DNA of 64,000 nt from Nostoc parmelioides FACHB-3921 (GCF_014696625.1 NZ_JACJQL010000010.1:62001-126000), one strand, 5' to 3'; shown: positions 28,556 through 37,335, counted from the stretch's first letter. Made by a program: numbers and translations. The notes: generated by a model not told the origin, from the letters alone.

Positions 28556-28775
28556 GCTGTAATTGTTATTCAAATGATAGTTGTTGACGGTTGACGGTTG
28601 ACGGTTGACAGACTGGAAAGCCTTGCGTTGTCAGGATTTCATCTTATACTAATTTGAAAATATAATACGACAGATGTACAGCCCCAAATGCTTGTCCCAT
28701 CTTGATTATTAATTTTGGATTGGTGTTAGCTTGATATCCTCATCCATTCGGCTACGGCTATATATACGAAAAAGA

Positions 28776-28799
28776 GGAAATTCAAAATTGTGAATTTCC
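28776..28799 (-). terminator. Intrinsic terminator of the moeB gene
   Basis: Read on the minus strand, GGAAATTCA (28799-28791) pairs with TGAATTTCC (28784-28776) across a 6-base loop. A TCTTTTTC tract follows. It lies 28 bases after the moeB stop. Confidence 0.7.
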
Positions 28800-28827
28800 C
28801 CGGCTTGTTCTCTACAATTTATGGGAT

Positions 28828-30000
28828 TTAATACTCAGGAACTGATGGGTCTACTTCCCGACTCCAAGCGGTGATTCCGCCTTTGACGTTTGTCCCCACA
28901 ATCCCTGATTCTTTGAGGATAGCTAGGGCTTTTGCCGATCGCCCACCCATCTTACAATGAGCAATTAAGCGGTGTCCGTTGAGTACTTCTTTGACTTTAG
29001 CGACACCATTACCATTCTCAATGTCTGGTAATGGTATTAATACAGAACCAGGAATTTTGGCGATTTCGTACTCGTTGGGGTTACGCACATCTAACAAAAC
29101 AAAATCCTTCGCCCCGCTATCCAGCAATTCCTTGAGTTCAGTAACAGTCATTTCTTGAATTTCTTGCATTTTTTGCGCCTCGGCTGCTTTGGCTTGAGGA
29201 ATACCGCAGAATTGTTCGTAATCTATCAGTTTTTCAATTACTGGGCGTATGGGGTTGGGACGTAACTTCAACTCACGGAATTTCATATCTAAGGCGTTGT
29301 ACAGCAATAATCTACCACTGAGAGTATTACCGTTACCTAAAACAATTTTCACTGTTTCCGTGGCTTGAATTACGCCGATAATCCCTGGCAAAATCCCTAA
29401 TACTCCGCCTTCTGCACAGGAGGGAACTAGTCCTGGTGGTGGTGGTTCTGGGTACAAGTCGCGGTAGTTCGGCCCGCCTTCGTAGTTAAAGACTGTGGCT
29501 TGTCCTTCAAAGCGAAAAATGGAACCGTAGACGTTGGGTTTGTTTAATAATACGCAAGCATCGTTGACTAGATATCTGGTGGGGAAGTTATCTGTACCAT
29601 CCACCACAATATCGTAAGGTCTGATGATATCTAGGGCATTCTCGGAACTGAGACGAGTTTCGTAGAGGTCAACCTGACAATAGGGGTTAATCTCGTGTAT
29701 GCGGTTCTTTGCAGATTCAATTTTGGGTTTACCTACCCAGGACGTACCGTGGATGACTTGGCGTTGCAGGTTGGAAGTATCAACCACATCGAAATCAACA
29801 ATACCGATGCGTCCAATACCGGCGGCGGCTAAATATAACAGTAGTGGTGAACCCAGTCCACCTGTACCGATACACAGTACACTGGCAGCTTTAAGCCGTT
29901 TTTGCCCTTCCACTCCCACCTCTGGCAAAATTAAGTGGCGGGAGTAGCGTTCGTAGTCGTCTTTAGTTAACTGGATATCTTCCAGATTGGGATTAAGCAT
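28828..30000 (-). CDS. moeB: MoeB/ThiF-type adenylyltransferase fused to a rhodanese domain
   Basis: A 390-residue E1-like sulfur-transfer enzyme. The N-terminal ThiF/MoeB domain adenylates the C-terminal glycine of a ubiquitin-like sulfur carrier: YSRHLILPEVGVEGQ, ATP loop GTGGLGSPLLLYLAAAG, VDFDVVDTSNLQRQ, and VDGTDNFPTRYLVND. The usual zinc CxxC pairs of MoeB are not obvious. The C-terminal rhodanese (residues about 285-390) has the active Cys in AHCKMGGRSAKAL. The layout matches MOCS3-like proteins that serve molybdopterin, thiamine or cysteine synthesis. The JAMM peptidase gene lies 63 bases upstream on the same strand. Confidence 0.93.
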   Translation of the reverse strand: MLNPNLEDIQLTKDDYERYSRHLILPEVGVEGQKRLKAASVLCIGTGGLGSPLLLYLAAAGIGRIGIVDFDVVDTSNLQRQVIHGTSWVGKPKIESAKNRIHEINPYCQVDLYETRLSSENALDIIRPYDIVVDGTDNFPTRYLVNDACVLLNKPNVYGSIFRFEGQATVFNYEGGPNYRDLYPEPPPPGLVPSCAEGGVLGILPGIIGVIQATETVKIVLGNGNTLSGRLLLYNALDMKFRELKLRPNPIRPVIEKLIDYEQFCGIPQAKAAEAQKMQEIQEMTVTELKELLDSGAKDFVLLDVRNPNEYEIAKIPGSVLIPLPDIENGNGVAKVKEVLNGHRLIAHCKMGGRSAKALAILKESGIVGTNVKGGITAWSREVDPSVPEY

Positions 30001-30063
30001 AGGAGTTTGAATGCGGAAGCGCGGACTACTGATTGTATCGAAAAATGATGTCGGTCTTTAGTC

Positions 30064-30564
30064 TTAAGTATTTAAAGTTATGTTATCAATTATTTCTGAT
30101 TGAAACTGATGATGATTATCAAGGCTCCAGCTAAGGATGTCACTGGCTATACCTTTTTGGACGGAAACTATTATATACGAGTATCCAGCCCAAGCATAGA
30201 GGCGATCGCATTCTGAAGGTACGGCAGGATGATCAGGGTGAGAATGATAGATGCCAATGATATTTAAGGCTCTGTCTCGTGCTTCTCTTTGTACCTGTAA
30301 CATAATTTGGGGTGCGATCGCATATCTTCTGTTTAAACTGGAAGCTGGCGAAGTGATGTTTGTCTGATTTATTTCTGGGGTAAAGTTATCTGCTTCTGTC
30401 TCCCAAGCGTTAGCGGTAGGTATGACTTCCACTACAATTTTCACCTTATTGGCTACGTATCCCATAATCAACCCACAACACTCTTGAGGATAGACGCTTT
30501 CAGCATGGCTGAGGATGGTTTGCTGATGTTCTGGTAAGAGTTTGATAGTTGGTTGATTCATCAA
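30064..30564 (-). CDS. M67-family JAMM metallopeptidase
   Basis: A 166-residue JAB1/MPN/Mov34 zinc peptidase. The catalytic Glu is in YPQECCGLIMG, and the JAMM motif is complete: HSHPDHPAVPSECD (HxHP-x6-SxxD). Bacterial members trim the C-terminus of ubiquitin-like sulfur carriers so the terminal Gly-Gly is exposed. The position directly upstream of moeB-rhodanese strongly suggests a joint role in sulfur-carrier activation. No carrier protein (ThiS/MoaD/CysO) is encoded in the neighbourhood, so it must be elsewhere. Confidence 0.9.
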   Translation of the reverse strand: MMNQPTIKLLPEHQQTILSHAESVYPQECCGLIMGYVANKVKIVVEVIPTANAWETEADNFTPEINQTNITSPASSLNRRYAIAPQIMLQVQREARDRALNIIGIYHSHPDHPAVPSECDRLYAWAGYSYIIVSVQKGIASDILSWSLDNHHQFQSEIIDNITLNT

Positions 30565-30673
30565 GGTTTTATGTCTAAAGGAGAATGTTTCGGTTTTTCA
30601 CTAAAACGAAAAAATAATATATCAGTTTATAAGAATATGCTATGTACAACTTTCTTTGAAACCTAACCCCCAG

Positions 30674-30696
30674 CCCCTTCCCTACAAGGGAAGGGG
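30674..30696. repeat. Dispersed palindrome CCCCTTCCCT/AGGGAAGGGG
   Basis: A perfect 10-bp inverted repeat (30674-30683 and 30687-30696) with an ACA loop, set in CCTAACCCCCAG...GAGAAAGAA. Sequences of this type recur in many Nostoc genomes. It lies 45 bases after the P-type ATPase stop and could help terminate it. Confidence 0.65.
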
Positions 30697-30740
30697 AGAA
30701 AGAATCAAAGGCTTTCTCGTCGCATAGGGGGTTCATCTTT

Positions 30741-32951
30741 CTACCGTGGTGGGTCTTTGTGCATGAGGGGACGTAAACCATTTAACCCGGCTGCAATGGC
30801 TGAACCATTATGAACTACAGTTGCCGCTAGGGGATGTATTCCGACGGTGGTCGCTAGTCCTAAAGCGGCTAAATTGGGAACGACGGCTAAACTGATATTT
30901 TGTTTAATTATTGCTTGGGTTTGACGGGCGATCGCTATTGCTTCCACAAAACTAGTTAAGTTATCATCCATCAGGACAACATCGGCTGTTTCCCTAGCTA
31001 CTTCGGAACCACTACCAAAGGAAATGGCGACATCTGCATAAGCTAGGGCAATGGAATCATTTAAGCCATCGCCGGTAAAGGCAACAGTTTTACCTGAATC
31101 ATGTAATTTCTGAATAATTTCAGCTTTTTGTGCGGGGAATGCTTCTGCATGGATTTGGGACAGGGGGAGATTCAGTTCTTTGGCAACAGCCATAGCCCTT
31201 TGCTTATTATCCCCTGTCAGTAGATGTATTTCCATGCCGTATTCAGTTTGTAGTTTCTCAATCACGGCTGGGCTTTCTGGGCGCAGGGGGTCTGTGTAAT
31301 AAATTACGCCTTGGAACTCCTGATTTACCGCCACATACAGTAAAGAATCATGGGCGGAGATGCGACAATTGAGGTGTTTCGGACAATCTGCATGGTTGCA
31401 GCTATGTGGTTCATAAAGACAATCGAGGGGAATGCCACACTGACGCAAAAAGCGATCGCTCCCTACTATAACTTGTTCACCGTCAATTTTGGCTCGTACA
31501 CCTAAGCCAATTTCATACTCAAATTCTTGCCTGGGCAGAATTTCTACACCTTGTTTCTCGGCATAACGTACCACCGCTTCGGCGACTGGGTGGGTCAGGC
31601 GTTGTTCGGCGGCGGCGGCTAGGGCTATAAGTCTGTGGGTGGTGATTCTGTCGGCGATGATTTCCACTTCCACAACTTCGATATCACCTTTGGTTAATGT
31701 GCCTGTTTTATCGAAAACTAATGTATCTACCTGTGCCAATTTTTCTAAGGCGCGACCACTGCGGATGAGAACACCGTGTCTTGTGGCGTGGTGTAAGGCG
31801 GCGAGGAAAGTCGTTGGGAGGGAGACGCGGATACCTGTGACAAAATCAAGGGTGAGGATAGATGCAGCCCTGGCAGGGTTACGGGTAGCTGCAAATACCA
31901 GTCCGGCAAAAATTAGAGATGGTAATATGGCTTGGTCGGCAATGTCCGCCGCGTAGTTACCCATACGTGTATCGTGAACGGGTGCTTTTTGTACCAACTC
32001 GATACTTGCACCGGCGCGGGTAGCTGTACCTACTCGTTCGGCTTGGATGTAAATTTCTCCTTCCCTGAGTAAGGTGGACGCATAAACCGCTTCTCCCACC
32101 TGACGTAAAACTGGCATGGATTCACCAGTGAGTTTTTGTTGGTCGATTAAAGCTTTACCCCGTAATATTTGCCCATCTACGGGGATTTGTTCGCCGGGAT
32201 AGACTATGACTGTATCTTGCAGTTGCACTTCTGTGGCGAGGAGGCGTTTTTTCTGTCCATCTGGTTGTGCAACCCAAGCGTAATGCCCCAAAGAAGCCAG
32301 TAAATCGGCAGCGTGATTTTCCGTAACTTTAGCGGTGCGCTCGCGGATTGTATCGCCAATTTCATGCAGTGTCATCACCAAAGCTGGTGTTAAAAGGTTT
32401 CCTTGGGCAGAAGTTAAGGCGATCGCGATAAAATCTAGACAATCTATATTTAATTTGCCTTTTTGGGTAATGCTAGCATAAGCACGTTTCGCTATAGGTA
32501 AAGCTGCAAGCCCTACCGTCCCTGCAATTATCACCCTGGGAATGGGCAACCCCAAACCCAATAAAGCTAATATTGTTGCCAAAGCTGGCAACTTTACCCC
32601 AGCATCATCTGATTTTGTTACTTGTTGACGGTTGATTGTTGACGGTTGACTAAATTTAGCCTGATGTAGCAACCCTGCTAGATAAGACTGCATTAATCTA
32701 TTGTTGTTACCAAACTGTTCATATCTAATAGCAACAGAAGCCGCCCAGGAATTAACCCGTACTTCCAATACGTGAGAGTCAGATTCTAGTAACTCTTGTA
32801 AACGTTGCGCGTAATAGCAGTCATGGGCTACCAAGGGAACGCGAAATCTGATTCTGCCTGGAATTGTATGCACCACACTATAGGCAACTCCAGCAATGAT
32901 ACTTGATTTTTGAGCCACTGGCTTACTAGTTTTTGGCTTGGTGGCAGTCAT
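30741..32951 (-). CDS. P1B-type (heavy-metal) P-type ATPase with atypical metal site
   Basis: A 736-residue P-type ATPase. Residues 20-80 resemble an HMA domain (VVHTIPGRIRFRVP) without the CxxC metal site. The A-domain TGES is at KLTGESMPV (residues 274-282). Phosphorylation is at Asp414 in FDKTGTLTKGD. The N-domain has HPVAEAVVRYAEKQG, and the P-domain has LTGDNKQRAMAVA and TGDGLNDSIALA. The CPC-type motif of the metal-binding helix is absent; its place (residues 369-380) is DFVTGIRVSLPT. A Cys/His cluster NHADCPKHLNC occurs in the N-domain. A heptamer repeat encodes residues about 101-112. The metal is unknown. Confidence 0.9.
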   Translation of the reverse strand: MTATKPKTSKPVAQKSSIIAGVAYSVVHTIPGRIRFRVPLVAHDCYYAQRLQELLESDSHVLEVRVNSWAASVAIRYEQFGNNNRLMQSYLAGLLHQAKFSQPSTINRQQVTKSDDAGVKLPALATILALLGLGLPIPRVIIAGTVGLAALPIAKRAYASITQKGKLNIDCLDFIAIALTSAQGNLLTPALVMTLHEIGDTIRERTAKVTENHAADLLASLGHYAWVAQPDGQKKRLLATEVQLQDTVIVYPGEQIPVDGQILRGKALIDQQKLTGESMPVLRQVGEAVYASTLLREGEIYIQAERVGTATRAGASIELVQKAPVHDTRMGNYAADIADQAILPSLIFAGLVFAATRNPARAASILTLDFVTGIRVSLPTTFLAALHHATRHGVLIRSGRALEKLAQVDTLVFDKTGTLTKGDIEVVEVEIIADRITTHRLIALAAAAEQRLTHPVAEAVVRYAEKQGVEILPRQEFEYEIGLGVRAKIDGEQVIVGSDRFLRQCGIPLDCLYEPHSCNHADCPKHLNCRISAHDSLLYVAVNQEFQGVIYYTDPLRPESPAVIEKLQTEYGMEIHLLTGDNKQRAMAVAKELNLPLSQIHAEAFPAQKAEIIQKLHDSGKTVAFTGDGLNDSIALAYADVAISFGSGSEVARETADVVLMDDNLTSFVEAIAIARQTQAIIKQNISLAVVPNLAALGLATTVGIHPLAATVVHNGSAIAAGLNGLRPLMHKDPPR

Positions 32952-33217
32952 GATTTCCCCCTCATGGTGGTGTAGCGACGTAATGAGTGGGATTCTATCG
33001 TTGCAATGACTTCAATATCCCACGAAACAGTTATGCCATAGCAAGACTTGACTTACTATAGTCAACTTAAGTGCTTGCGAGGAATCTAACTGCGAACATA
33101 AGTATATTGAATACCCTTGCTCAGTTATTTCTAGTCAACGCAATTATTTTTAAAGATTAGCTTTAACAGTGTCTAAAATATTTCAATTTATTTTGATATT
33201 AATAAAATATATCTTGA

Positions 33218-33287
33218 GAATATTAATAAAGTAAAAAAAATTACTTTATTAATATTCCGATTAAAAACCTAAATTTTAATTTAGGTT
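33218..33287 (-). terminator. Two stacked AT-rich perfect inverted repeats after a carbonic anhydrase gene
   Basis: The first palindrome, 33266-33287 (AACCTAAATT-TT-AATTTAGGTT), overlaps the TAA stop of the gene. The second has 17-bp perfect arms (33218-33234 and 33241-33257) and an AAAAAA loop. Reading on the minus strand they come in the order stop, hairpin 1, hairpin 2. They probably mark the transcript end, although a canonical T-run is missing. Confidence 0.6.
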
Positions 33288-34015
33288 AATAAAGTCACCT
33301 TGCCGCTAGCTAAATCATAACGACCGCCAGCTATTTTGAGTTTACCTTCCTTAATTAAACCTCTTAAAATGGTCGAACTTTCTGCCAACTTTTCTGCCTG
33401 ATATTGGACGTTAGCAATAATAGAATTTTCCTCTAAACTGCCAGTTTTATTTCTCACCCTTTCTACAGCCGGCTTAATTTCTTCCACAAACACACCAATT
33501 CTCCCAGGAAGAGGATCACCTTTAGCTGCTGCTACAACTGCACCACATCTTGCATGACCTAGAACTACAATTAGTTGTGCGCCTAAAACTGCCGTAGCAA
33601 ATTCTAGGCTACCTATAGCAGTTTGGCTGGCAACATTACCAGCAACTCTGACAACGAATAAATCCCCTAATCCTTGATCAAAAACAATTTCCGCAGGTAC
33701 TCTCGAATCTGCACAGCCTAATATAGCTGCAAACGGATATTGAGCAACGGCAGTTTCCTGTAAGCGCAGCGTTGACTGGTTAGGGTTGAGGCGTTTGCCA
33801 TCTACAAACCGCTTATTTCCTTCCAGTAATCTAGCTAAAGCAGCCTGTGGATTAACTGGTTTTGGTTTTTCCTCACCAGTTGCTGGTTTTTGGGCAACAG
33901 CAGGTTCTCCTTGCCAAAGTAAGCTACCAAACGCACTAGCACCAATGCCTACACCACCTACGCCTGCTAATTTTAAAAAATTCCGTCGCCCAGCAAATCC
34001 ATTAATTCGACTCAT
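33281..34015 (-). CDS. Tat-exported beta-class carbonic anhydrase (copy 1)
   Basis: A 244-residue beta-carbonic anhydrase. The start at 34015 gives MSRINGFAGRRNFLKLAG, a twin-arginine signal peptide (RRNFLKL) with cleavage near AVA. A longer frame to 34087 lacks this logic. Zinc ligands and catalytic dyad are in GCADSRVPAEIVFDQG (Cys, Asp-Arg) and LGHARCGAV (His, Cys). The enzyme converts CO2 and bicarbonate in the periplasm or lumen. A close paralogue lies just upstream on the same strand, with the same MSRINGF start, indicating tandem duplication. Confidence 0.9.
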   Translation of the reverse strand: MSRINGFAGRRNFLKLAGVGGVGIGASAFGSLLWQGEPAVAQKPATGEEKPKPVNPQAALARLLEGNKRFVDGKRLNPNQSTLRLQETAVAQYPFAAILGCADSRVPAEIVFDQGLGDLFVVRVAGNVASQTAIGSLEFATAVLGAQLIVVLGHARCGAVVAAAKGDPLPGRIGVFVEEIKPAVERVRNKTGSLEENSIIANVQYQAEKLAESSTILRGLIKEGKLKIAGGRYDLASGKVTLLT

Positions 34016-34389
34016 GATACACCTTATTTCAATCGGCAAAATTTCACTAAATTGCTGTTTGAATAACTCATGAATAAATACCCTCAAGCGCTATCAGATT
34101 GACAGAGATAGCATCTTCAGGACAGTAAAAAAGTTACGAATTATTGCAACCTAGTAATATCAAGCTTTGTTATTCTCTGGAATATACCAAAATCGTGTCT
34201 AACAATTGAATAATTTTATGATTTGATAAAATTATCGTTATGCCAGACTTATATCTATGAATCGCAATGGCTGGTATACCTACACCTTAATAGGCAAAAA
34301 ATAACCAAAATATAAAATTCTTCACTAAAACACTAAAATATTTTAGTATTGAAAATTACATTTGTTAATATCAAATACGGAGTTATAAA
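34016..34389. other. Intergenic region between the two beta-carbonic anhydrases
   Basis: A 374-base AT-rich gap. It has a 16-bp palindrome ACTAAAAT-ATTTTAGT at 34332-34347 and no gene. Its length implies that copy 1 has its own promoter and is not a simple operon partner of copy 2. Confidence 0.45.
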
Positions 34390-35121
34390 TTAGGAAATGA
34401 CGGAGACTGTTCCGGTATCAATATCGTAAACAGCACTAATGATTTGGACAGTACCTTGATTAATTAACTGTGCCAAAATAGTTGATTTTTGTTGCAGCTT
34501 TTCAGCTTGGTATTGGATATTAGCAATAACGGCTGCTTTATTAACATCCTTGGACTTTGACGGTAATTTTTCTAAGGCTGGTCTAATACTCTCCGCCAAA
34601 TAACTGATTTTGCCAGGAAGGGGTTCATCTTTCACGCTGGCTGCCACAGCGCCGCATTTTGTATGCCCTAAAACGACAATCAACCGTGTATCGAGTACAG
34701 ATGTAGTATATTCCAAACTAGCGATCGCCACATCACTGGCAATATTACCAGCTACTCGCACCACAAATAAATCCCCCAGCCCTTGGTCAAAAACAATTTC
34801 CGCCGGGACTCTCGAATCTGCACAACCCAAAATAGCCGCAAAAGGATACTGTGCTTTGGCTAGTGATTGCAGTTTTTGCCGTGATTGGTTAGGATACCTT
34901 GGTTTTCTTTTGACAAATCTTTGATTACCATCCAGTAAAAGTTTTAAAGCTTGTTGTGGATTTACTGGATTCAAGTTAATGGATTTGACATCAGCAATAG
35001 CTGGTTCTTCTTTACCTACAGTCAAACTACCAGCACAAGCAGTAACCGCAACAACCAAACTCCCCGCGCCTGCTAACCCTAAGAAATTACGACGGCCAAT
35101 AAATCCATTGATTCGACTCAT
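34390..35121 (-). CDS. Tat-exported beta-class carbonic anhydrase (copy 2)
   Basis: A 243-residue paralogue of the downstream gene. The signal peptide is MSRINGFIGRRNFLGLAG, followed by a possible lipobox at VTAC (Cys near residue 28), so this copy may be a lipoprotein while copy 1 is not. The zinc site is intact: GCADSRVPAEIVFDQG and LGHTKCGAV. I start at 35121 because the shared MSRINGF start is there, not at 35196. The C-terminal regions of the two copies have diverged more than the cores. Confidence 0.9.
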   Translation of the reverse strand: MSRINGFIGRRNFLGLAGAGSLVVAVTACAGSLTVGKEEPAIADVKSINLNPVNPQQALKLLLDGNQRFVKRKPRYPNQSRQKLQSLAKAQYPFAAILGCADSRVPAEIVFDQGLGDLFVVRVAGNIASDVAIASLEYTTSVLDTRLIVVLGHTKCGAVAASVKDEPLPGKISYLAESIRPALEKLPSKSKDVNKAAVIANIQYQAEKLQQKSTILAQLINQGTVQIISAVYDIDTGTVSVIS

Positions 35122-35257
35122 TTCTTTACCTAACAACAGTTTGACTGTCATTAGGAAGATACCAAACTTAACAAAAGTGCAAGAGTACCTTTGCACACGC
35201 TTTAAGAGTTATTTAATTATTTGTTAATGAATTTTGAATTGGTATCATAGCTGCTCA

Positions 35258-35312
35258 CGGTTGACAGTTGACGGTTAATTGTTAACTGTCAACTGTTAAC
35301 AACCAACAATTG
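35258..35312. repeat. Heptamer STRR block in inverted arrangement
   Basis: GTTGACAGTTGACGGTTAA on one side and TTAACTGTCAACTGTTAAC on the other form an imperfect hairpin of 7-base units. It separates the GluR-like gene from copy 2 of the beta-carbonic anhydrase and lies just downstream of the former's 3' end. Confidence 0.7.
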
Positions 35313-35333
35313 CCAGATTACATACTCCCCAGT

Positions 35334-36491
35334 TCAACTGTTCTTGACACCAAACCATTTATCATACAGTGATTGATAAGTGCCATTTTCTTTGAGTTTC
35401 AGTAAGGCATTATTAATAGGTTTACGGTAGGGGCTATTATTAGGTAAAACAATACCGTAGTTTTCTTCGCGGAAGACACTGCCCACAACCTCTACTTTTC
35501 CTTGACCTTGATTAGCAGCATAGAACAGAAGTACGGGAGAATCAAAAACAACAGCTTCAGCTTTTTTGGTTTCTAAAGCATCATAAGCTTGCTCAATTTT
35601 AGGGACTTCTAAGACAGAAATTTTTTGTTGTTTTAAGTATGTTGCAGCTGTGCTACCAGTTGTTGTTGCCACCACCCTGCCTGGTAGATCACTTACACTG
35701 TTGATATCTGCTTGTAACTGTTGCACAGTTAGTGAGGTGGTAGCTGCTGCTGTAAAGTAAGTGACAAATAGTACACCAATAAACATCCAAATAATAGCTA
35801 ATATCCGACCAATGACTCCCTTGGGCATTTCATCAGCTTGAGTTGCTAAGGTAGCAGCAGCCCACCAACAAGCTTTGAAAATCCCAGGAAAGTAGGATGG
35901 GGAAATCATACCTTCTTTTTGATGACGCTCAGATAACCAAATGACGTGTGCTGCTACGACAATAAGCAACAAAGCCAAGCCAAGCACTTGTAAGATCGTT
36001 GTCGAGAAAAATAGTGCCAAAATATTAGGTGTGCCACTATTACTGAGTTTGGGATTACGTACCAAAATCTGTAATCCCCCGCTAAACATGGGTAAGGAAA
36101 AGTCAAATTGTTGCTGACGTTCAGCTGTAATTGAGATGGCTGCAATCCCTGCATTGGCTTTACCATCGCGCACAGATGAGAGTAAATCAGCGACATTCGG
36201 ATATTCCACAAATTTAGACTCTGCACCTATCTGGCTGGCAATACTGCGCCAAAGGTCAATACTAAATCCTGATAGTTCACCATTGTCATTAAATACGAAA
36301 GGGGGAATGGCTCTAGTAGCTACGATTAGGGGTTTTTGAGTTTCCGGTTCTTGGGACTGTGCTGGATGAACAACCAGGAACAACAGCAAAATTCCGCATA
36401 CCATTCCCAACCAGATATGGAGTTTCAGGAAACGCCTTATCTTCCTTACCGCCAGAAATTGGGAAAATTTTTGGGCGATCGCATTTATCAT
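35334..36491 (-). CDS. GluR0-like ligand-gated ion channel (ionotropic glutamate receptor homologue)
   Basis: A 385-residue prokaryotic ionotropic receptor. A signal peptide or first helix lies near residues 24-46. The periplasmic solute-binding lobes (VATRAIPPFVFNDNGELSGFSIDLW, residues about 54-145 and 258-385) are interrupted by a channel: M1 157-185, pore loop 205-224, and M2 226-256 with YFTAAATTSLTV, reminiscent of the SYTANLAAF gate of animal receptors. The K+ filter of GluR0 (TVGYGD) is replaced by TLATQADEMPKG. The family includes GluR0 of Synechocystis and AvGluR1 of Anabaena variabilis. The ligand is probably an amino acid. Confidence 0.88.
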   Translation of the reverse strand: MINAIAQKFSQFLAVRKIRRFLKLHIWLGMVCGILLLFLVVHPAQSQEPETQKPLIVATRAIPPFVFNDNGELSGFSIDLWRSIASQIGAESKFVEYPNVADLLSSVRDGKANAGIAAISITAERQQQFDFSLPMFSGGLQILVRNPKLSNSGTPNILALFFSTTILQVLGLALLLIVVAAHVIWLSERHQKEGMISPSYFPGIFKACWWAAATLATQADEMPKGVIGRILAIIWMFIGVLFVTYFTAAATTSLTVQQLQADINSVSDLPGRVVATTTGSTAATYLKQQKISVLEVPKIEQAYDALETKKAEAVVFDSPVLLFYAANQGQGKVEVVGSVFREENYGIVLPNNSPYRKPINNALLKLKENGTYQSLYDKWFGVKNS

Positions 36492-36567
36492 AAGTATTCT
36501 CTAAGATTTATATGCAATATCTATCATTCCCAATCCATGACAAATATTACAAACCACTTAGACTTCC

Positions 36568-37311
36568 CTAATGCCTTTTCCCTGCACCTAAGTATAGTTC
36601 AGCTACTTTAGGATCAGTTAATAACTCTTGTCCAGGGCCCGATATGGCATCACGTCCAGATTCTAATACATAACCACGGTCTGCCATTTCTAAAGCTTTA
36701 CGGGCATTTTGTTCAACTAGGATAATTGCTGTTCCCTCTTGATTGATTTGTTTAACTTGCTCAAATACTTGTGTGACTAAAATTGGCGATAAGGCAGCAG
36801 ATGGTTCATCTAACACCAGCAAACTAGGTTCTAACATTAAAGCTTTGCCCATTGCTAGCATCTGACGTTCTCCGCCGGAGAGTGTGCCTGCGCGTTGACG
36901 ACGGCGATCGCTTAATCTAGGAAACATCGCAAATATTTTGTCTTTTAGTGGTTGCAGAGAATCATTGCGAATAAACGCCCCCATCTCTAAATTTTCTTCC
37001 ACACTCAGGGATGGAAAGACATTGGCAATTTGCGGCACATAACACATTCCCAGACGGACGATTTGATTCGATTTCAGTCCAGCAATATTCTTACCTTTGA
37101 ACGTAATTTTGCCTGTATGGGGTGTCAAAAGTCCAAAAATGGTTTTTGCTAAGGTAGATTTACCAGCGCCATTCGGGCCAATTACTGTCACTAGTTCCCC
37201 TGATTCAACTCGAAAATTCACCCCCTGCAATATGTCTACATCTTTGATGTATCCTGCATGGACGTTTTCAACTTCTAGCAGAGGCGTAAAATTTTGTGCT
37301 GAACCTGACAT
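36568..37311 (-). CDS. natE: LivF-type ABC transporter ATPase for amino acids (NatE-like)
   Basis: A 247-residue ATP-binding subunit of a branched-chain/hydrophobic amino acid ABC transporter. Walker A is GPNGAGKST, the Q-loop region is CYVPQIANVFPSLSVEENL, the signature is LSGGERQML, Walker B is LLVLDEPSAALSP, and the switch His region is IILVEQNARKALE. It is an orphan; no permease, LivG or binding protein is adjacent, which is also how natE is arranged in Nostoc PCC 7120. The start at 37311 (MSGSAQ) is more natural than the one at 37335. It lies next to a receptor-like channel that also binds amino acids. Confidence 0.85.
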   Translation of the reverse strand: MSGSAQNFTPLLEVENVHAGYIKDVDILQGVNFRVESGELVTVIGPNGAGKSTLAKTIFGLLTPHTGKITFKGKNIAGLKSNQIVRLGMCYVPQIANVFPSLSVEENLEMGAFIRNDSLQPLKDKIFAMFPRLSDRRRQRAGTLSGGERQMLAMGKALMLEPSLLVLDEPSAALSPILVTQVFEQVKQINQEGTAIILVEQNARKALEMADRGYVLESGRDAISGPGQELLTDPKVAELYLGAGKRH

Positions 37312-37335
37312 AAAATCCTTAATTCTGAAAATCAC

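Noticed and set aside
30575-30781. 68-codon minus-strand frame overlapping the ATPase 3' end
   Set aside because: It runs through the CCCCTTCCCT palindrome and overlaps a strong gene.
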